This document shows, piece after piece, positions 42,897 to 51,963 of a DNA stretch of 64,000 bases (positions are counted from its first letter, which is position 1; the number at the start of each line of letters is the position of its first letter). The notes under the pieces were generated by a model that saw nothing but the letters and a program-made list of their open reading frames with translations, had not been told where the DNA came from and did not search any database. Position numbers and translations under genes: made by a program. Origin of the DNA: Mucilaginibacter gilvus. GTDB lineage: Bacteria > Bacteroidota > Bacteroidia > Sphingobacteriales > Sphingobacteriaceae. The DNA is taken from NCBI RefSeq assembly GCF_004054195.1, contig NZ_SBIW01000008.1:310001-374000 (forward strand). The letters run 5' to 3'.

Positions 42897-44399
42897 ATGG
42901 ACGCCGTTACGCTCATCTTTCCGCACCAGTTATTTAAAAATCACCCCGCGGTGCATCAATTCCGCCCGGTTTATTTGGTAGAGGAGTGGCTGTTCTTTAA
43001 CCAGTATACCTTTCATAAAAAGAAGCTGATGCTGCACAGGGCATCGATGAGATGTTATGCAGATCACCTGATTAGCCAGGGTATCCACGTAAATTATATA
43101 GACGCGACCGATCAGCTTTGCGATGTGCATAAACTCGTTGTCCATTTGGCAGCACAGGGGGTGAAGACTATCCACTTTGCACACTTGGCAGACGATTGGC
43201 TGGAAAAGCGACTTGATAAGCAGTGCTCCAAAAGCGGCATCGGCCTTGCTGAATACCGAAGCCCTAATTGGCTCAATAGCGCGGGTGATGTGGCTGATTA
43301 TTTCGACGGGCGTAAAACCTATTTCCAAACCGCTTTCTACGTAGAACAGCGGAAGCAGCGGAAAATTTTACTGGAGGCAGACGGTGGTCCCCTTGGCGGC
43401 AAATGGACCTACGACAGCGAAAACCGCCTGAAATTCCCGGCAACAGAACAGGTGCCCCTGTTAAACGTACCCACAGATAACAAGTATGTCGCCGAAGCCA
43501 GTGCCTGGGTAAATGAAAACTATCCGGATAACTATGGCAATACGGCATCGCCATTTGGTAACCTGGGCGGTTTTTATCCTGTCAGTTTTGATGATGCCGA
43601 AAAATGGCTGGACGATTTCTTGCAGCAACGCTTCGGCAAGTTTGGTATTTATGAAGATGCGATGGTGGCCGGCGAAAGTTTTCTGTACCATTCGGTGCTC
43701 ACACCTATGCTCAACATCGGGCTGCTGAACCCGCAGCAGATCATCAGTAGGGCGCTGGAATTTGCAAGCGAAAACCATGTGCCGTTGAACTCGCTGGAAG
43801 GTTTCATCAGGCAGGTAATGGGCTGGCGCGAATTTATCCATATTGTTTATGAACGCGAACACGTGAAGCAGCGCACAAAAAACTACTGGGGTTTTACGCG
43901 GAAGATCCCATATTCCTTTTGGAAAGGTGAAACGGGTATTGCACCTGTGGATGCCGTTATTAAGCGGGTGCTGCATACGGGCTATTCTCATCACATCGAA
44001 CGGTTGATGGTGATGGGCAACTTTATGCTGCTCTGCGAATTTGACCCCCACCACGTTTACCGCTGGTTTATGGAGATGTATATTGATGCTTACGATTGGG
44101 TAATGGTGCCTAACACCTATGGGATGACGCAATTTGCCGATGGCGGGCTAATGATGACCAAGCCTTACATCAGCGGCAGTAATTATCTTTTAAAAATGGG
44201 CGATTGGCCAAAAGGGCCATGGCAAGAAATTTGGGACGGCTTGTTTTGGCGCTTTATGCATGTGCACCGTAATTTCTTCAGTCAAAACCCGCGGCTGGGC
44301 ATGTTGGTAAAAACACTGGATAAAATGCCGGTGGAAAAAAGAGAAATGCACCTAAAAAACGCCCAAGTCTTTTTAGCCCAATTGGATAACCTGCAATAA
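42897..44399 (+). CDS. Photolyase/cryptochrome-related FAD protein lacking the Fe-S cysteines
   Basis: 500 residues of the deoxyribodipyrimidine-photolyase-related (DPRP, FeS-BCP/PhrB) group: N-terminal VTLIFPHQLFKNHPAVHQF, then the FAD part with EGFIRQVMGWREFIHIVYER, YSHHIERLMVMGNFMLLCEF and DWVMVPNTYGMTQFADGGLM. Known members bind a 4Fe-4S cluster by four Cys, three of them in the last ~70 residues. Here that segment reads NYLLKMGDWPKGPWQEIWDG with none; only Cys in MLLCEF remains. Light-driven DNA repair or signalling is likely; cluster absence is inferred from the missing cysteines. Confidence 0.9.
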   Translation: MDAVTLIFPHQLFKNHPAVHQFRPVYLVEEWLFFNQYTFHKKKLMLHRASMRCYADHLISQGIHVNYIDATDQLCDVHKLVVHLAAQGVKTIHFAHLADDWLEKRLDKQCSKSGIGLAEYRSPNWLNSAGDVADYFDGRKTYFQTAFYVEQRKQRKILLEADGGPLGGKWTYDSENRLKFPATEQVPLLNVPTDNKYVAEASAWVNENYPDNYGNTASPFGNLGGFYPVSFDDAEKWLDDFLQQRFGKFGIYEDAMVAGESFLYHSVLTPMLNIGLLNPQQIISRALEFASENHVPLNSLEGFIRQVMGWREFIHIVYEREHVKQRTKNYWGFTRKIPYSFWKGETGIAPVDAVIKRVLHTGYSHHIERLMVMGNFMLLCEFDPHHVYRWFMEMYIDAYDWVMVPNTYGMTQFADGGLMMTKPYISGSNYLLKMGDWPKGPWQEIWDGLFWRFMHVHRNFFSQNPRLGMLVKTLDKMPVEKREMHLKNAQVFLAQLDNLQ

Positions 44400-44477
44400 G
44401 TAGTAAATTAATGTGAGTGTTGATGATAAAGCGCAGTAAATCAGTATTATTGTTTTATCAAATAAAAACCTCAGCAA

Positions 44478-44813
44478 ATGAAATTTTACGTAGAAGTATG
44501 GTCGGCCAAACAGGCCTGGCGCGATCTGAGTACCGAAGAAAGAGGCGCTTACATGGCCCAGGTTGGCCCCGCTATTCAGCAACTGATGGAACAGGGCGTA
44601 GAAATAGTTACCTGGAGCGATAACGATATTGATACCGTTGAACGCCTTGGATACGATTTTTTCGCCGTATGGAAATTTCCTACCGATGAGCTGGCCAAAT
44701 CATTTGAAGCATTGGTAACCGGTGCGGGTTGGTACAACTATTTCGACCAGTTGAATCTTAAGGGTAATGCCGGCGGCCCTGCCGATATCATTGAGAAACT
44801 CATCAATATTTAA
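44478..44813 (+). CDS. Unknown 111-residue cytosolic protein
   Basis: MKFYVEVWSAKQAWRDLSTE, EERGAYMAQVGPAIQQLMEQ, then GVEIVTWSDNDIDTVERLGY and FFAVWKFPTDELAKSFEALV suggest a small alpha/beta ferredoxin-like domain, possibly a dimeric alpha/beta-barrel. I recall similar uncharacterised proteins in the group but give no family number. Stands alone, with a terminator at 44958. Confidence 0.8.
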   Translation: MKFYVEVWSAKQAWRDLSTEERGAYMAQVGPAIQQLMEQGVEIVTWSDNDIDTVERLGYDFFAVWKFPTDELAKSFEALVTGAGWYNYFDQLNLKGNAGGPADIIEKLINI

Positions 44814-44957
44814 CCGCGGTTAATGGACTAAAGCCATTTTAACTACTGCCAGGTTACCCAATACGAAAAAATAGCAAGTGGTAAAGACAAGATAAGCACC
44901 GGGTGAAGTAATTGCTGGCACTTGGCTTCAAATTAACAACGCAAAAAGTATTATTAC

Positions 44958-44992
44958 AAAGCCGCTCCATAACAATATGAAGCGGCTTTTTT
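44958..44992 (+). terminator. Terminator downstream of the 111-residue gene
   Basis: AAAGCCGCT/AGCGGCTTT hairpin around CCATAACAATATGA followed by six T. Confidence 0.8.
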
Positions 44993-45053
44993 GTTTCTAT
45001 CGAAAGGAGTAAACTATCCACATGTTATTACATTTGTGATATAATAATAAGCC

Positions 45054-46007
45054 ATGCAGCCAATAAAAATTGCGACAGTCCAGTTCGAAAATAAAAGCGG
45101 CGATAAAGCCTATAACCTATCGGTAATAAAACAGTTAACGGCCAAGGCCGCGGCAGAGGGGGCCAATGTAATTGCTTTTCACGAATGCAGTGTTACGGGT
45201 TATAGCTTTGCAAGGCACCTCACCCGCGACCAGCTTTTTGACGTGTGTGAAGTTATACCCGATGGCCCGAGCGTAAAGGAATTAACGGCCTACGCTGCTG
45301 AATATAACATGGCCATATTAGCAGGCCTGTTTGAGCGCGATGCTGCGGGCGATATTTATAAGGCCTATATATGTGTGGATAAAAGCGGCCTGGTTGCCAA
45401 ACACCGCAAGTTGCACCCCTTTATCAATCCGCATATAAAACCGGGCGATAGTTATACGGTGTTTAACCTGCTGGGGTGGGCGTGTGGTATCCTTATCTGC
45501 TACGATAACAACATTATAGAAAACGTACGGGCAACCGCATTATTAGGTGCCGATATCCTTTTTATGCCACATGTAACCATGTGTACGCCATCTACTCGCC
45601 CGGGTGCCGGGTTTGTGGATGCCGGATTGTGGAAGGACAAGGAAGCGAACAAAGAAATTTTACGCCAAAAGTTTACTGGCCTTAAAGGGCGCGCATGGTT
45701 AATGAAATGGCTGCCGGCCCGCGCTTATGATAACGCCTTGTACGCCATATTCTCAAACCCGATAGGAATGGACGACGATCAGCTGAAGAACGGCTGTTCG
45801 ATGATACTGGACCCTTATGGGGATATTATTGCCGAGTGTGTAAGTCTTGATAATGAGATAGCTATTGCCGAAATAAGCGCCGACGCTTTAACAAAGGCAG
45901 GCGGGCACCGTTACCGCAAAGCCCGTAGGCCGCAACTGTATGCCGGGATAATTGGCCAGCCACACCAAAGCGAGCAAAAGGTGGTGTGGCTGACTACGGA
46001 GGAATAA
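45054..46007 (+). CDS. Nitrilase-superfamily carbon-nitrogen hydrolase
   Basis: 317 residues. The catalytic triad is visible: Glu44 in IAFHECSVTGYSF, Lys in AKHRKLHPFINPH, and Cys in GILICYDNNIIENVRATALL. The family hydrolyses amides or nitriles (N-carbamoylputrescine, N-acylamides and others). The region after the Cys (MPHVTMCTPSTRPGAGFV) has an insertion seen in the aliphatic-amidase-like branches. Specificity cannot be assigned. It ends 58 bases before the GbsR-like gene, separated by a palindrome. Confidence 0.9.
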   Translation: MQPIKIATVQFENKSGDKAYNLSVIKQLTAKAAAEGANVIAFHECSVTGYSFARHLTRDQLFDVCEVIPDGPSVKELTAYAAEYNMAILAGLFERDAAGDIYKAYICVDKSGLVAKHRKLHPFINPHIKPGDSYTVFNLLGWACGILICYDNNIIENVRATALLGADILFMPHVTMCTPSTRPGAGFVDAGLWKDKEANKEILRQKFTGLKGRAWLMKWLPARAYDNALYAIFSNPIGMDDDQLKNGCSMILDPYGDIIAECVSLDNEIAIAEISADALTKAGGHRYRKARRPQLYAGIIGQPHQSEQKVVWLTTEE

Positions 46008-46016
46008 AGACCAAAT

Positions 46017-46042
46017 TAACTTTCAAAATATTTTGAAAGTTA
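46017..46042. promoter_or_regulatory. 26-bp perfect palindrome, putative GbsR operator
   Basis: TAACTTTCAAAAT and its exact complement in reverse order with no spacer. It lies 22 bases before the ATG of the MarR/GbsR-type regulator and likely autoregulates the operon. Confidence 0.8.
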
Positions 46043-46064
46043 TAAAACATATTTATATTTGTAT

Positions 46065-46571
46065 ATGCAATTACCAGAGGCAAAAGGCAAGTTTATAGAG
46101 GCGTGGGGTAAATTAGGATCGGAGTGGGGGATAAACCGTACCATGGCGCAGGTACATGCACTGTTGTTGGTGAGCCCGAATGAGCTGACTACCGAGGAGA
46201 TTATGGAGGAGCTGAAGATCTCTCGTGGCAACGCCAATATGACCCTGCGTGACCTCATCAGTTGGGGCCTTGTAGAGAAGCAGCATAAGGCAGGCGAGCG
46301 CAAAGAGTATTTTTATGCTGATAAAGATACCTGGAACATTGCCCGCCAGGTAGCCAAAGAACGCCGCAAGCGCGAATTGGACCCCATCATTAAAATCCTG
46401 GATGAGCTAAGCAAGGTAGAGGGCGAAAGTAAAGATGAAGCTTTTATCACTTTCAATAAATCGGTTACGGATATTAATAAGCTGGCCAAAAACGTAGACA
46501 AAACGTTGGAAACCATGCTGAAAGCGGAAGAAAACTGGTTCTGGAAATCTATCTTTAAGATGTTCAAATAA
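46065..46571 (+). CDS. GbsR/MarR-type transcriptional regulator
   Basis: 168 residues from the ATG at 46065 (the TTG at 46059 is weaker). Winged helix: SPNELTTEEIMEELKISRGN then ANMTLRDLISWGLVEKQHKA and the wing GERKEYFYADKDTW. The C-terminal helices (RQVAKERRKRELDPIIKILD) dimerise. GbsR-type proteins repress small osmolyte or stress operons; the ligand is not known here. The 26-bp palindrome sits at its promoter and the next two genes follow on the same strand. Confidence 0.9.
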   Translation: MQLPEAKGKFIEAWGKLGSEWGINRTMAQVHALLLVSPNELTTEEIMEELKISRGNANMTLRDLISWGLVEKQHKAGERKEYFYADKDTWNIARQVAKERRKRELDPIIKILDELSKVEGESKDEAFITFNKSVTDINKLAKNVDKTLETMLKAEENWFWKSIFKMFK

Positions 46572-46630
46572 TTTTTTTTGAGAATAAATTTCAAATGTTA
46601 CTGAAAATTAAATTATAAATATTATCGCAC

Positions 46631-47542
46631 ATGAGTAAAATATTTACGCCGCAGTATAACGGATACCTGGTTGCAAACGCTGTTGGCTTCGCTATTATAG
46701 GGATCTCTAAATACTTATCCGGGCCCGGCAGCAACGGTGTGCTAATTTACTCGGAATTTATAATTGTCCCTTTTCTGATCGGTATTATTAGCGCCTGGTT
46801 TTGGCGCGACGACGAGATAAGCAGCATGACTTTGGTGTCGCGATGTGTGGCGAACTGCTTCGTGGCAATCGTATTAAGTATGGTGTTTTTAAGCGAAGGG
46901 ATCATTTGCCTCATCATTGTATCCCCGCTGTTATGGACGTTTATCGTGGCTGGGTGCTTCACGGGCCGCGCCATGTTCCGGCGAAATAACAATACCCTTA
47001 ATGCAAGTGTTTTGGCAATGCTACTCGTTTTATTTGTTGTTGATTCAACATCGGTACACCATTACGAAAACATGGTTGCCGATCGCATTGTAATCAATGC
47101 CCCGGTAAGCAAAGTCTGGAAAAATGTGGTGGCCTACAAACGCAATACCTCGCCCGACAAATACTGGCTGTTTAGGGTTGGTATGCCAAGCCCGGTAGAG
47201 TCTACCACCGAAGGCTATTACGTTGGTGCCAAACGTAAATGTGTTTTCAGCAACGGGTATGTGTTTGATGAAAAGATAGTGGTGTACGAGGAGAACAAAA
47301 ACCTCACCTTCGATATCACCGATCAGCCCCGCGACCCGGAGATAATGGGGCATATCGATATCCTGCGCGGGCAGTTTTTACTGCAGGATAACGGCGATAA
47401 TACCACAACTGTTATTGGCAACAGCTGGTACCGGCTATACGTTTTCCCGGTTTGGTATTACGATATCTGGGCGAAAAACGTTACCCGTAACGTGCATTTA
47501 AGGGTGATGGAGCACATTAAACAAATAAGTGAGGCGCAATAG
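46631..47542 (+). CDS. Membrane protein with C-terminal SRPBCC domain
   Basis: 303 residues. Four membrane segments in the first 145 residues (VANAVGFAIIGISKYLSG, EFIIVPFLIGIISAWFW, CFVAIVLSMVFLSEGIICLI and VLAMLLVLFVVDS), then a START/SRPBCC domain of 150 residues beginning NMVADRIVINAPVSKVWKNV, with VFSNGYVFDEKIVVYEENKN. SRPBCC domains hold hydrophobic ligands. The stop TAG abuts the ATG of the next gene. It is the second gene of the GbsR operon; function unknown. Confidence 0.8.
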   Translation: MSKIFTPQYNGYLVANAVGFAIIGISKYLSGPGSNGVLIYSEFIIVPFLIGIISAWFWRDDEISSMTLVSRCVANCFVAIVLSMVFLSEGIICLIIVSPLLWTFIVAGCFTGRAMFRRNNNTLNASVLAMLLVLFVVDSTSVHHYENMVADRIVINAPVSKVWKNVVAYKRNTSPDKYWLFRVGMPSPVESTTEGYYVGAKRKCVFSNGYVFDEKIVVYEENKNLTFDITDQPRDPEIMGHIDILRGQFLLQDNGDNTTTVIGNSWYRLYVFPVWYYDIWAKNVTRNVHLRVMEHIKQISEAQ

Positions 47543-47989
47543 ATGTTCAGGTTTGTAACCCGATATTTAGGCTTTTTAAAAGCAGTACCCGGCACCGCGC
47601 TGGTGTTTGATGCCTGGCTGCGTATAGCGACTATTTTTACCCACCCGGAGGTATCCGGCTATATCGATAGCATAGAACGCGAGATCTCCGGCTGGGATAA
47701 TACCTGTACGGGTATCCACAAATACGGCGGCCTGCAGTTTAGTTACGCAAAGCACGAGCTTGGGCATATCCACAGCAATGGCCTGCTTGATATGAGGTTC
47801 AGCCGGGAAATAAAACAGCAGATAATGGCCGTCGACAGCCGAGTTGAACATCATCATGTTTTTAAAAGCACCGGCTGGATAAGCTTTTACATCAAAACCG
47901 AAGCGGATGCCGTGTATGCAGTTAAGCTATTAACGATGGCTTACGAGGAATACAGGGCTAAAGAAAGAACTGGCCTGCCATTAGTTTAA
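47543..47989 (+). CDS. Luciferase-domain (DUF5519-like) protein
   Basis: 148 residues. The pattern HPEVSGYIDSIEREISGWDN, TGIHKYGGLQFSYAKHELGH, IHSNGLLDMRFSREIKQQIM and HHHVFKSTGWISFYIKTEAD is the small 'luciferase family' (DUF5519) as I know it, related by sequence to eukaryotic luciferase-like domains but of unknown function. It begins directly after the SRPBCC stop codon and is the last gene of the GbsR operon. Confidence 0.82.
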   Translation: MFRFVTRYLGFLKAVPGTALVFDAWLRIATIFTHPEVSGYIDSIEREISGWDNTCTGIHKYGGLQFSYAKHELGHIHSNGLLDMRFSREIKQQIMAVDSRVEHHHVFKSTGWISFYIKTEADAVYAVKLLTMAYEEYRAKERTGLPLV

Positions 47990-47996
47990 GCGGTTA

Positions 47997-48806
47997 TTAA
48001 TCGCTCTTCCTTTTTTGCTCGGTCTCACCGATAAATACGGTGAGCTCCTTGATATAGCTATCCAGGGATTGTGCAGATCGTTTTAAAAAAACAACCATCT
48101 TTTTTAACTGGAACGGCGAATTTATAAAGCCCCCAATAATACTGGTGATGCCTAATATATTGGCCACCGGCTGGCGCACCTTGTGCGAAGTAATGAACAT
48201 CATCTCTTCCATGCTCTTTACATAGTCCTTTAAATATTCTTCGGCCTTTTTTAATTCCTGGTAGGCAGATGCCAGTTCGTTGGCACGTTTTTCTTTTTCT
48301 TTGTTTTGGTAGGCAAGTTCTTTGTTTGCGATGATCAGTTCGTCGGCACGTTTTTCTTTTTCTTCATTTTGATAAGTAAGTTCGTGATTGGCAATGATGA
48401 GTTCCGCAGCCCGCGCTTCCTTTTCCTCATTTTGATAAGCGAGTTCTTTATTGGCAATGATGAGTTCCGCAGCCCGTTTTTCTTTCTCCTTATTTTGAAA
48501 AATAAGCTCATGGTTGGCAATGATGAGTTCTTCGGCCCGCTTGCTTTTTTCATCGTGCTGGTAGGCGAGTTCTTTGTTGGCTATGACCAGCTCTGCCGCC
48601 CGCGCCTCTTTTTCTTCGTTCTGGTAAGCAAGCTCTTGGTTGGCGATGATCAGCTCGGCGGCACGTTTTTCTCTTTCGCTATTTTGAAACGCAAGCTCTT
48701 TGTTTGCAATGATCAGTTCAGCGGCACGCGTTTCTTTTTCTTCATTTTGAAGGGCCAGTTCTTTATTGGCAATTATAAGTTCGGTGGATGTATTCGTTTT
48801 ATCCAT
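47997..48806 (-). CDS. Coiled-coil protein with histidine-kinase H-box but no ATPase domain
   Basis: About 269 residues from the Met at 48806. Residues 6-190 are eight copies of a 21-residue (three-heptad) unit of the type AAELIIANKELAYQNEEKEKR, plus a degenerate ninth. After them comes a dimerisation/H-box segment, EEMMFITSHKVRQPVANILG, with the usual His. No HATPase motifs (N, G1, G2 boxes) follow, so the protein cannot be a full kinase. It may dimerise with another kinase, and is divergent from the PAS kinase at 49107. A paralogue with the same repeats, but complete, is at 58104. Confidence 0.88.
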   Translation of the reverse strand: MDKTNTSTELIIANKELALQNEEKETRAAELIIANKELAFQNSEREKRAAELIIANQELAYQNEEKEARAAELVIANKELAYQHDEKSKRAEELIIANHELIFQNKEKEKRAAELIIANKELAYQNEEKEARAAELIIANHELTYQNEEKEKRADELIIANKELAYQNKEKEKRANELASAYQELKKAEEYLKDYVKSMEEMMFITSHKVRQPVANILGITSIIGGFINSPFQLKKMVVFLKRSAQSLDSYIKELTVFIGETEQKRKSD

Positions 48807-49106
48807 TTTGTATCGGCGTAGGTTAATGTGCCATGGGCACAAAAAAACAATCTATATTGTGGAAGAATAAAGGCAATCTTTTGCTAAAACGTAAGTTAAA
48901 AAATACCTCTTTCTAACAGGTAGGTAAATATAGAAATTATGAATAACACTCGCCACCTAATTCCTGCTCCGCGAAAAATATTATAATGAATATTTTATAA
49001 CTATTGGGATAAATTACCGTATCAGTGAGCGGATATTATAACTATTAGTTTTAATATTTGTTTTTTATCCGGTGCTTCACCCTCGTTAATACTTAAACTT
49101 GCACTC

Positions 49107-50210
49107 ATGTTAGCTCCTGTTTTTAATTCTGCCGGTAATGCACCCAACAATTACAACCTCGAGCTTTTTTTTGAGCTTTCGCCCGATCTTTTATGCATAG
49201 CCGGCTATGATGGTTTTTTTAAGCGCATCAATCCAACGGTAGCTAACACGTTAGGGTATAGTAATGAAGAATTGTTTGCCAGCCCAATCAACTCATTTGT
49301 ACATCCCGACGATCAGCAGCTAACCGCCAGCAGCAGGCAAAATCTCACTAAAAACGTGCCGCTGCTCAACTTCGAGAACCGGTACCTAACCAAAACCGGG
49401 GAGGTGGTTTGGCTCTCGTGGACATCGATGCCGATAGAGAACGAACGGTTGGTTTTTGCCATCGCCAAAAACATCACTCATAAAAAGAAACAGGAAGAAG
49501 CACGTAATACCGAAATAGCCAACCTTACCCGCACTAATAACGATCTGAAGCAGCTAACATATGCTACCTCGCATGATCTGCGCTCGCCGGTAAGCAATTT
49601 GCTATCGGTTTTTAGCCTGCTGAATACTAATCAAATTACGGACCCCGAAACCCTAGAATTTATTGGGATGCTTAAAACAGCGACAGATAGCCTGAAGAAC
49701 ACCCTCAACGGCTACATGGATGCGCTGAGTCAGAATAACGTTTTAAATGTTTCGCTAGAACTGTTGGATCTTAACGAATGCCTTGGTGTGGTGCTGCTGT
49801 CGTTGCGGTCGTTTTTAAAAGACTCGAGGGCGGTGATAGACGTTGATTTTTCTGAATTACCCACCGTGAAGTTTAACAGGGTTTACCTGGAAAGCGTTTT
49901 CCTGAACCTGATCACCAATTCGGTAAAATATGCCCAGCCCGATAGTGTCCCGGTGATCATTATCCGCTCGCATCGCCGTAATGGCATCAGCGAATTAGTT
50001 TATACCGACCAGGGGCGGGGTTTTGATATGGAAAAAGTACAGGACAGGTTATTCGGTTTTAACCAAACATTTCATAACGATAAAAATGCCGACAGTAAGG
50101 GTGTTGGGCTATATTTAGTTTACAACCACATTACCAGCCTCGGCGGCCACATCACCGTTGATAGCGAAGTGAATAAAGGCGCCCGGTTCAATATTTCTTT
50201 TAGGGATTAA
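49107..50210 (+). CDS. PAS-domain sensor histidine kinase
   Basis: 367 residues. The PAS domain (residues ~17-130) has LELFFELSPDLLCIAGYDGF and GYSNEELFASPINSFVHPDD. The H-box is TYATSHDLRSPVSNLLSVFS, and the ATPase domain shows NLITNSVKYAQPDS (N box), DQGRGFDMEKV (G1) and GVGLYLVYNHI (G2). No membrane helices, so cytoplasmic. It lies divergent to the ATPase-less coiled-coil protein, with a 300-base gap; partnership is inference. A response regulator is not adjacent. Confidence 0.92.
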   Translation: MLAPVFNSAGNAPNNYNLELFFELSPDLLCIAGYDGFFKRINPTVANTLGYSNEELFASPINSFVHPDDQQLTASSRQNLTKNVPLLNFENRYLTKTGEVVWLSWTSMPIENERLVFAIAKNITHKKKQEEARNTEIANLTRTNNDLKQLTYATSHDLRSPVSNLLSVFSLLNTNQITDPETLEFIGMLKTATDSLKNTLNGYMDALSQNNVLNVSLELLDLNECLGVVLLSLRSFLKDSRAVIDVDFSELPTVKFNRVYLESVFLNLITNSVKYAQPDSVPVIIIRSHRRNGISELVYTDQGRGFDMEKVQDRLFGFNQTFHNDKNADSKGVGLYLVYNHITSLGGHITVDSEVNKGARFNISFRD

Positions 50211-50381
50211 GGGCTTTTGTAAAGAACAATACCCGCTATCCCTTCTCTGAACAATTCCCAATAAATTCTTCATTTAAGAAGCATCTACATTACCTCTTTT
50301 GTGCACCGGCAATAAAAACCGCAAAAAGCTGTAAGGTTTCTCCCCGATTACCTACAAACGGGTAAACCAAACACTTGCATC

Positions 50382-51437
50382 ATGAAGAAGCTGTCACCCC
50401 ATCTGTTGATTGTGCTTTCCATAGTAATTTTTGCATCCTGCGGAAAAGACAACAGTTCAAACGATGCGGTAGGCATTGTGCCTGCCACTCCTCAAAGCCT
50501 TACCATCACCGCTGATAAAACGCGCATCGCTGCCGATGGGATAGAGCATGCCACATTTACGGTAAAAGATGCAAACAATTTAGATGTTACCTCATCTACG
50601 TTGTTCTTAATAAACGGACAGGAAATTCAGATGAATAGCTTTGCTACCAGCTTACCGGGCAGCTACCAGGTAAAGGCCCGGAACGGAGCCCTGTCTTCGC
50701 CGGTGATCAACATCATTGCAGAAAGTGGCGCTACATCTGTATTTACCCAAAAAACAATAGCCGAATTTTTTACCGGTACATGGTGCGGGATCTGCCCGGG
50801 TACACTGATACCGCTGGATAGTTATACAGCCAATAACCCATCAACTATTATGATAGGCATACACGGCCCAAAAGGCAGCGACGATCCCTTTCAATATGAA
50901 TACGACCCCCAGTTGCGCAGCAAGTTTAATATAAATGGCGTGCCTACTGTTTTATTGAACCGGAATGGATTTTGGGACGGAAATACTTCCAAATTGGATG
51001 AATTGGCCAGGAACAACGCTCCCCTGGGGATTGGTATAGCTACAACGATCAATGGCGGCAAAATATCCGTGAAAACCAGCATTCGGTTTGGCGCAACTAT
51101 CACCGCGCCTTTAAAGCTGGTAGTAATGCTTGTTGAAGATAACGTGCCCTACAATCAAGCCAACTACGGGCATTTTAACCTGCCTAATCCTATTAAAGGC
51201 TTTATTCACCATAATATTTTAAGAAGCACCGCTACCGATATTTTTGGCGATAGCATGCCCGTAGCGCAGCAAACAAAGGATAACGTTTGGCAAAAAGATT
51301 TTGTAATAGATGCAGCAGGCTACCAGATAGCACGGACCCGCATAGTTGCATTTGTGCTTTATGATAGTGCCGCAAGCAGCAGCAGGGGTGTTTTAAACGC
51401 TCAGGTGGTTAACGCCGGCCAAAGCGAAAACTATTAA
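50382..51437 (+). CDS. Omp28-related thioredoxin-like lipoprotein
   Basis: 351 residues. Signal and lipobox in HLLIVLSIVIFASCGKDNSS. A bacterial Ig-like domain (about 40-110) comes first, then a thioredoxin-like part with CxxC in FTGTWCGICPGTLIPLDSYT and the loop NINGVPTVLLNRNGFW. This is the Omp28-related family of Bacteroidota, often associated with TlpA and DUF6029 genes; those two follow here. Probable thiol redox or surface-protein folding role. Confidence 0.88.
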   Translation: MKKLSPHLLIVLSIVIFASCGKDNSSNDAVGIVPATPQSLTITADKTRIAADGIEHATFTVKDANNLDVTSSTLFLINGQEIQMNSFATSLPGSYQVKARNGALSSPVINIIAESGATSVFTQKTIAEFFTGTWCGICPGTLIPLDSYTANNPSTIMIGIHGPKGSDDPFQYEYDPQLRSKFNINGVPTVLLNRNGFWDGNTSKLDELARNNAPLGIGIATTINGGKISVKTSIRFGATITAPLKLVVMLVEDNVPYNQANYGHFNLPNPIKGFIHHNILRSTATDIFGDSMPVAQQTKDNVWQKDFVIDAAGYQIARTRIVAFVLYDSAASSSRGVLNAQVVNAGQSENY

Positions 51438-51449
51438 ACCTACAACATC

Positions 51450-51929
51450 ATGTATAAAATATTGACATTTCTTACGCTATGCTTTAACCTGCCCTGCATG
51501 GCGCAAAGCGAATTACCCGCTGTAAAAATAAAGGAACTCTCCGGTAAAGAGGTAGCTTTTAATACCTTGCTTGCCAATGGGGATACCGCTACGGTAATTA
51601 GTTTTTGGGCAACCTGGTGCCTGCCCTGCATTACCGAACTGGAGACTATAAACGATGACCTGCCTGGGCTGAAAAAAGCTACCCCTTTTAAAATCCTGGC
51701 CATATCTGTTGATGATGCACGCACAACACCCAAGGTACGGTCGTTCGCTGCGGGTAAAGGCTGGGATTTTGATTTTTATACAGATGCTAACGGTGATTTA
51801 AAAAGAGCGCTCAATATCAACGATATCCCTTATGTGATGATCATCAAAAAGGGCATAATAGTTTACCAGCATACCGGCTACGTACCCGGTAACGAAGAGG
51901 AACTTTATGATAAATTAAAGAGCCTTTGA
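51450..51929 (+). CDS. TlpA-family thioredoxin-like protein
   Basis: 159 residues, signal peptide (YKILTFLTLCFNLPCMA), thioredoxin fold with the active site TVISFWATWCLPCITELE (CLPC) and the cis-Pro region NDIPYVMIIKKGIIVY. Secreted thiol-disulfide oxidoreductase. Twelve bases after the Omp28-like gene and 34 before the DUF6029 gene; the three form an operon. Confidence 0.93.
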   Translation: MYKILTFLTLCFNLPCMAQSELPAVKIKELSGKEVAFNTLLANGDTATVISFWATWCLPCITELETINDDLPGLKKATPFKILAISVDDARTTPKVRSFAAGKGWDFDFYTDANGDLKRALNINDIPYVMIIKKGIIVYQHTGYVPGNEEELYDKLKSL

Positions 51930-51963
51930 TCTGTAGCCAATCCACCTAACCAAATCTGCATTC

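Noticed and set aside
48297..48806. CRISPR-like direct repeats with regular spacing
   Set aside because: The 63-bp units are coding repeats of a three-heptad coiled coil, with no unique spacers.
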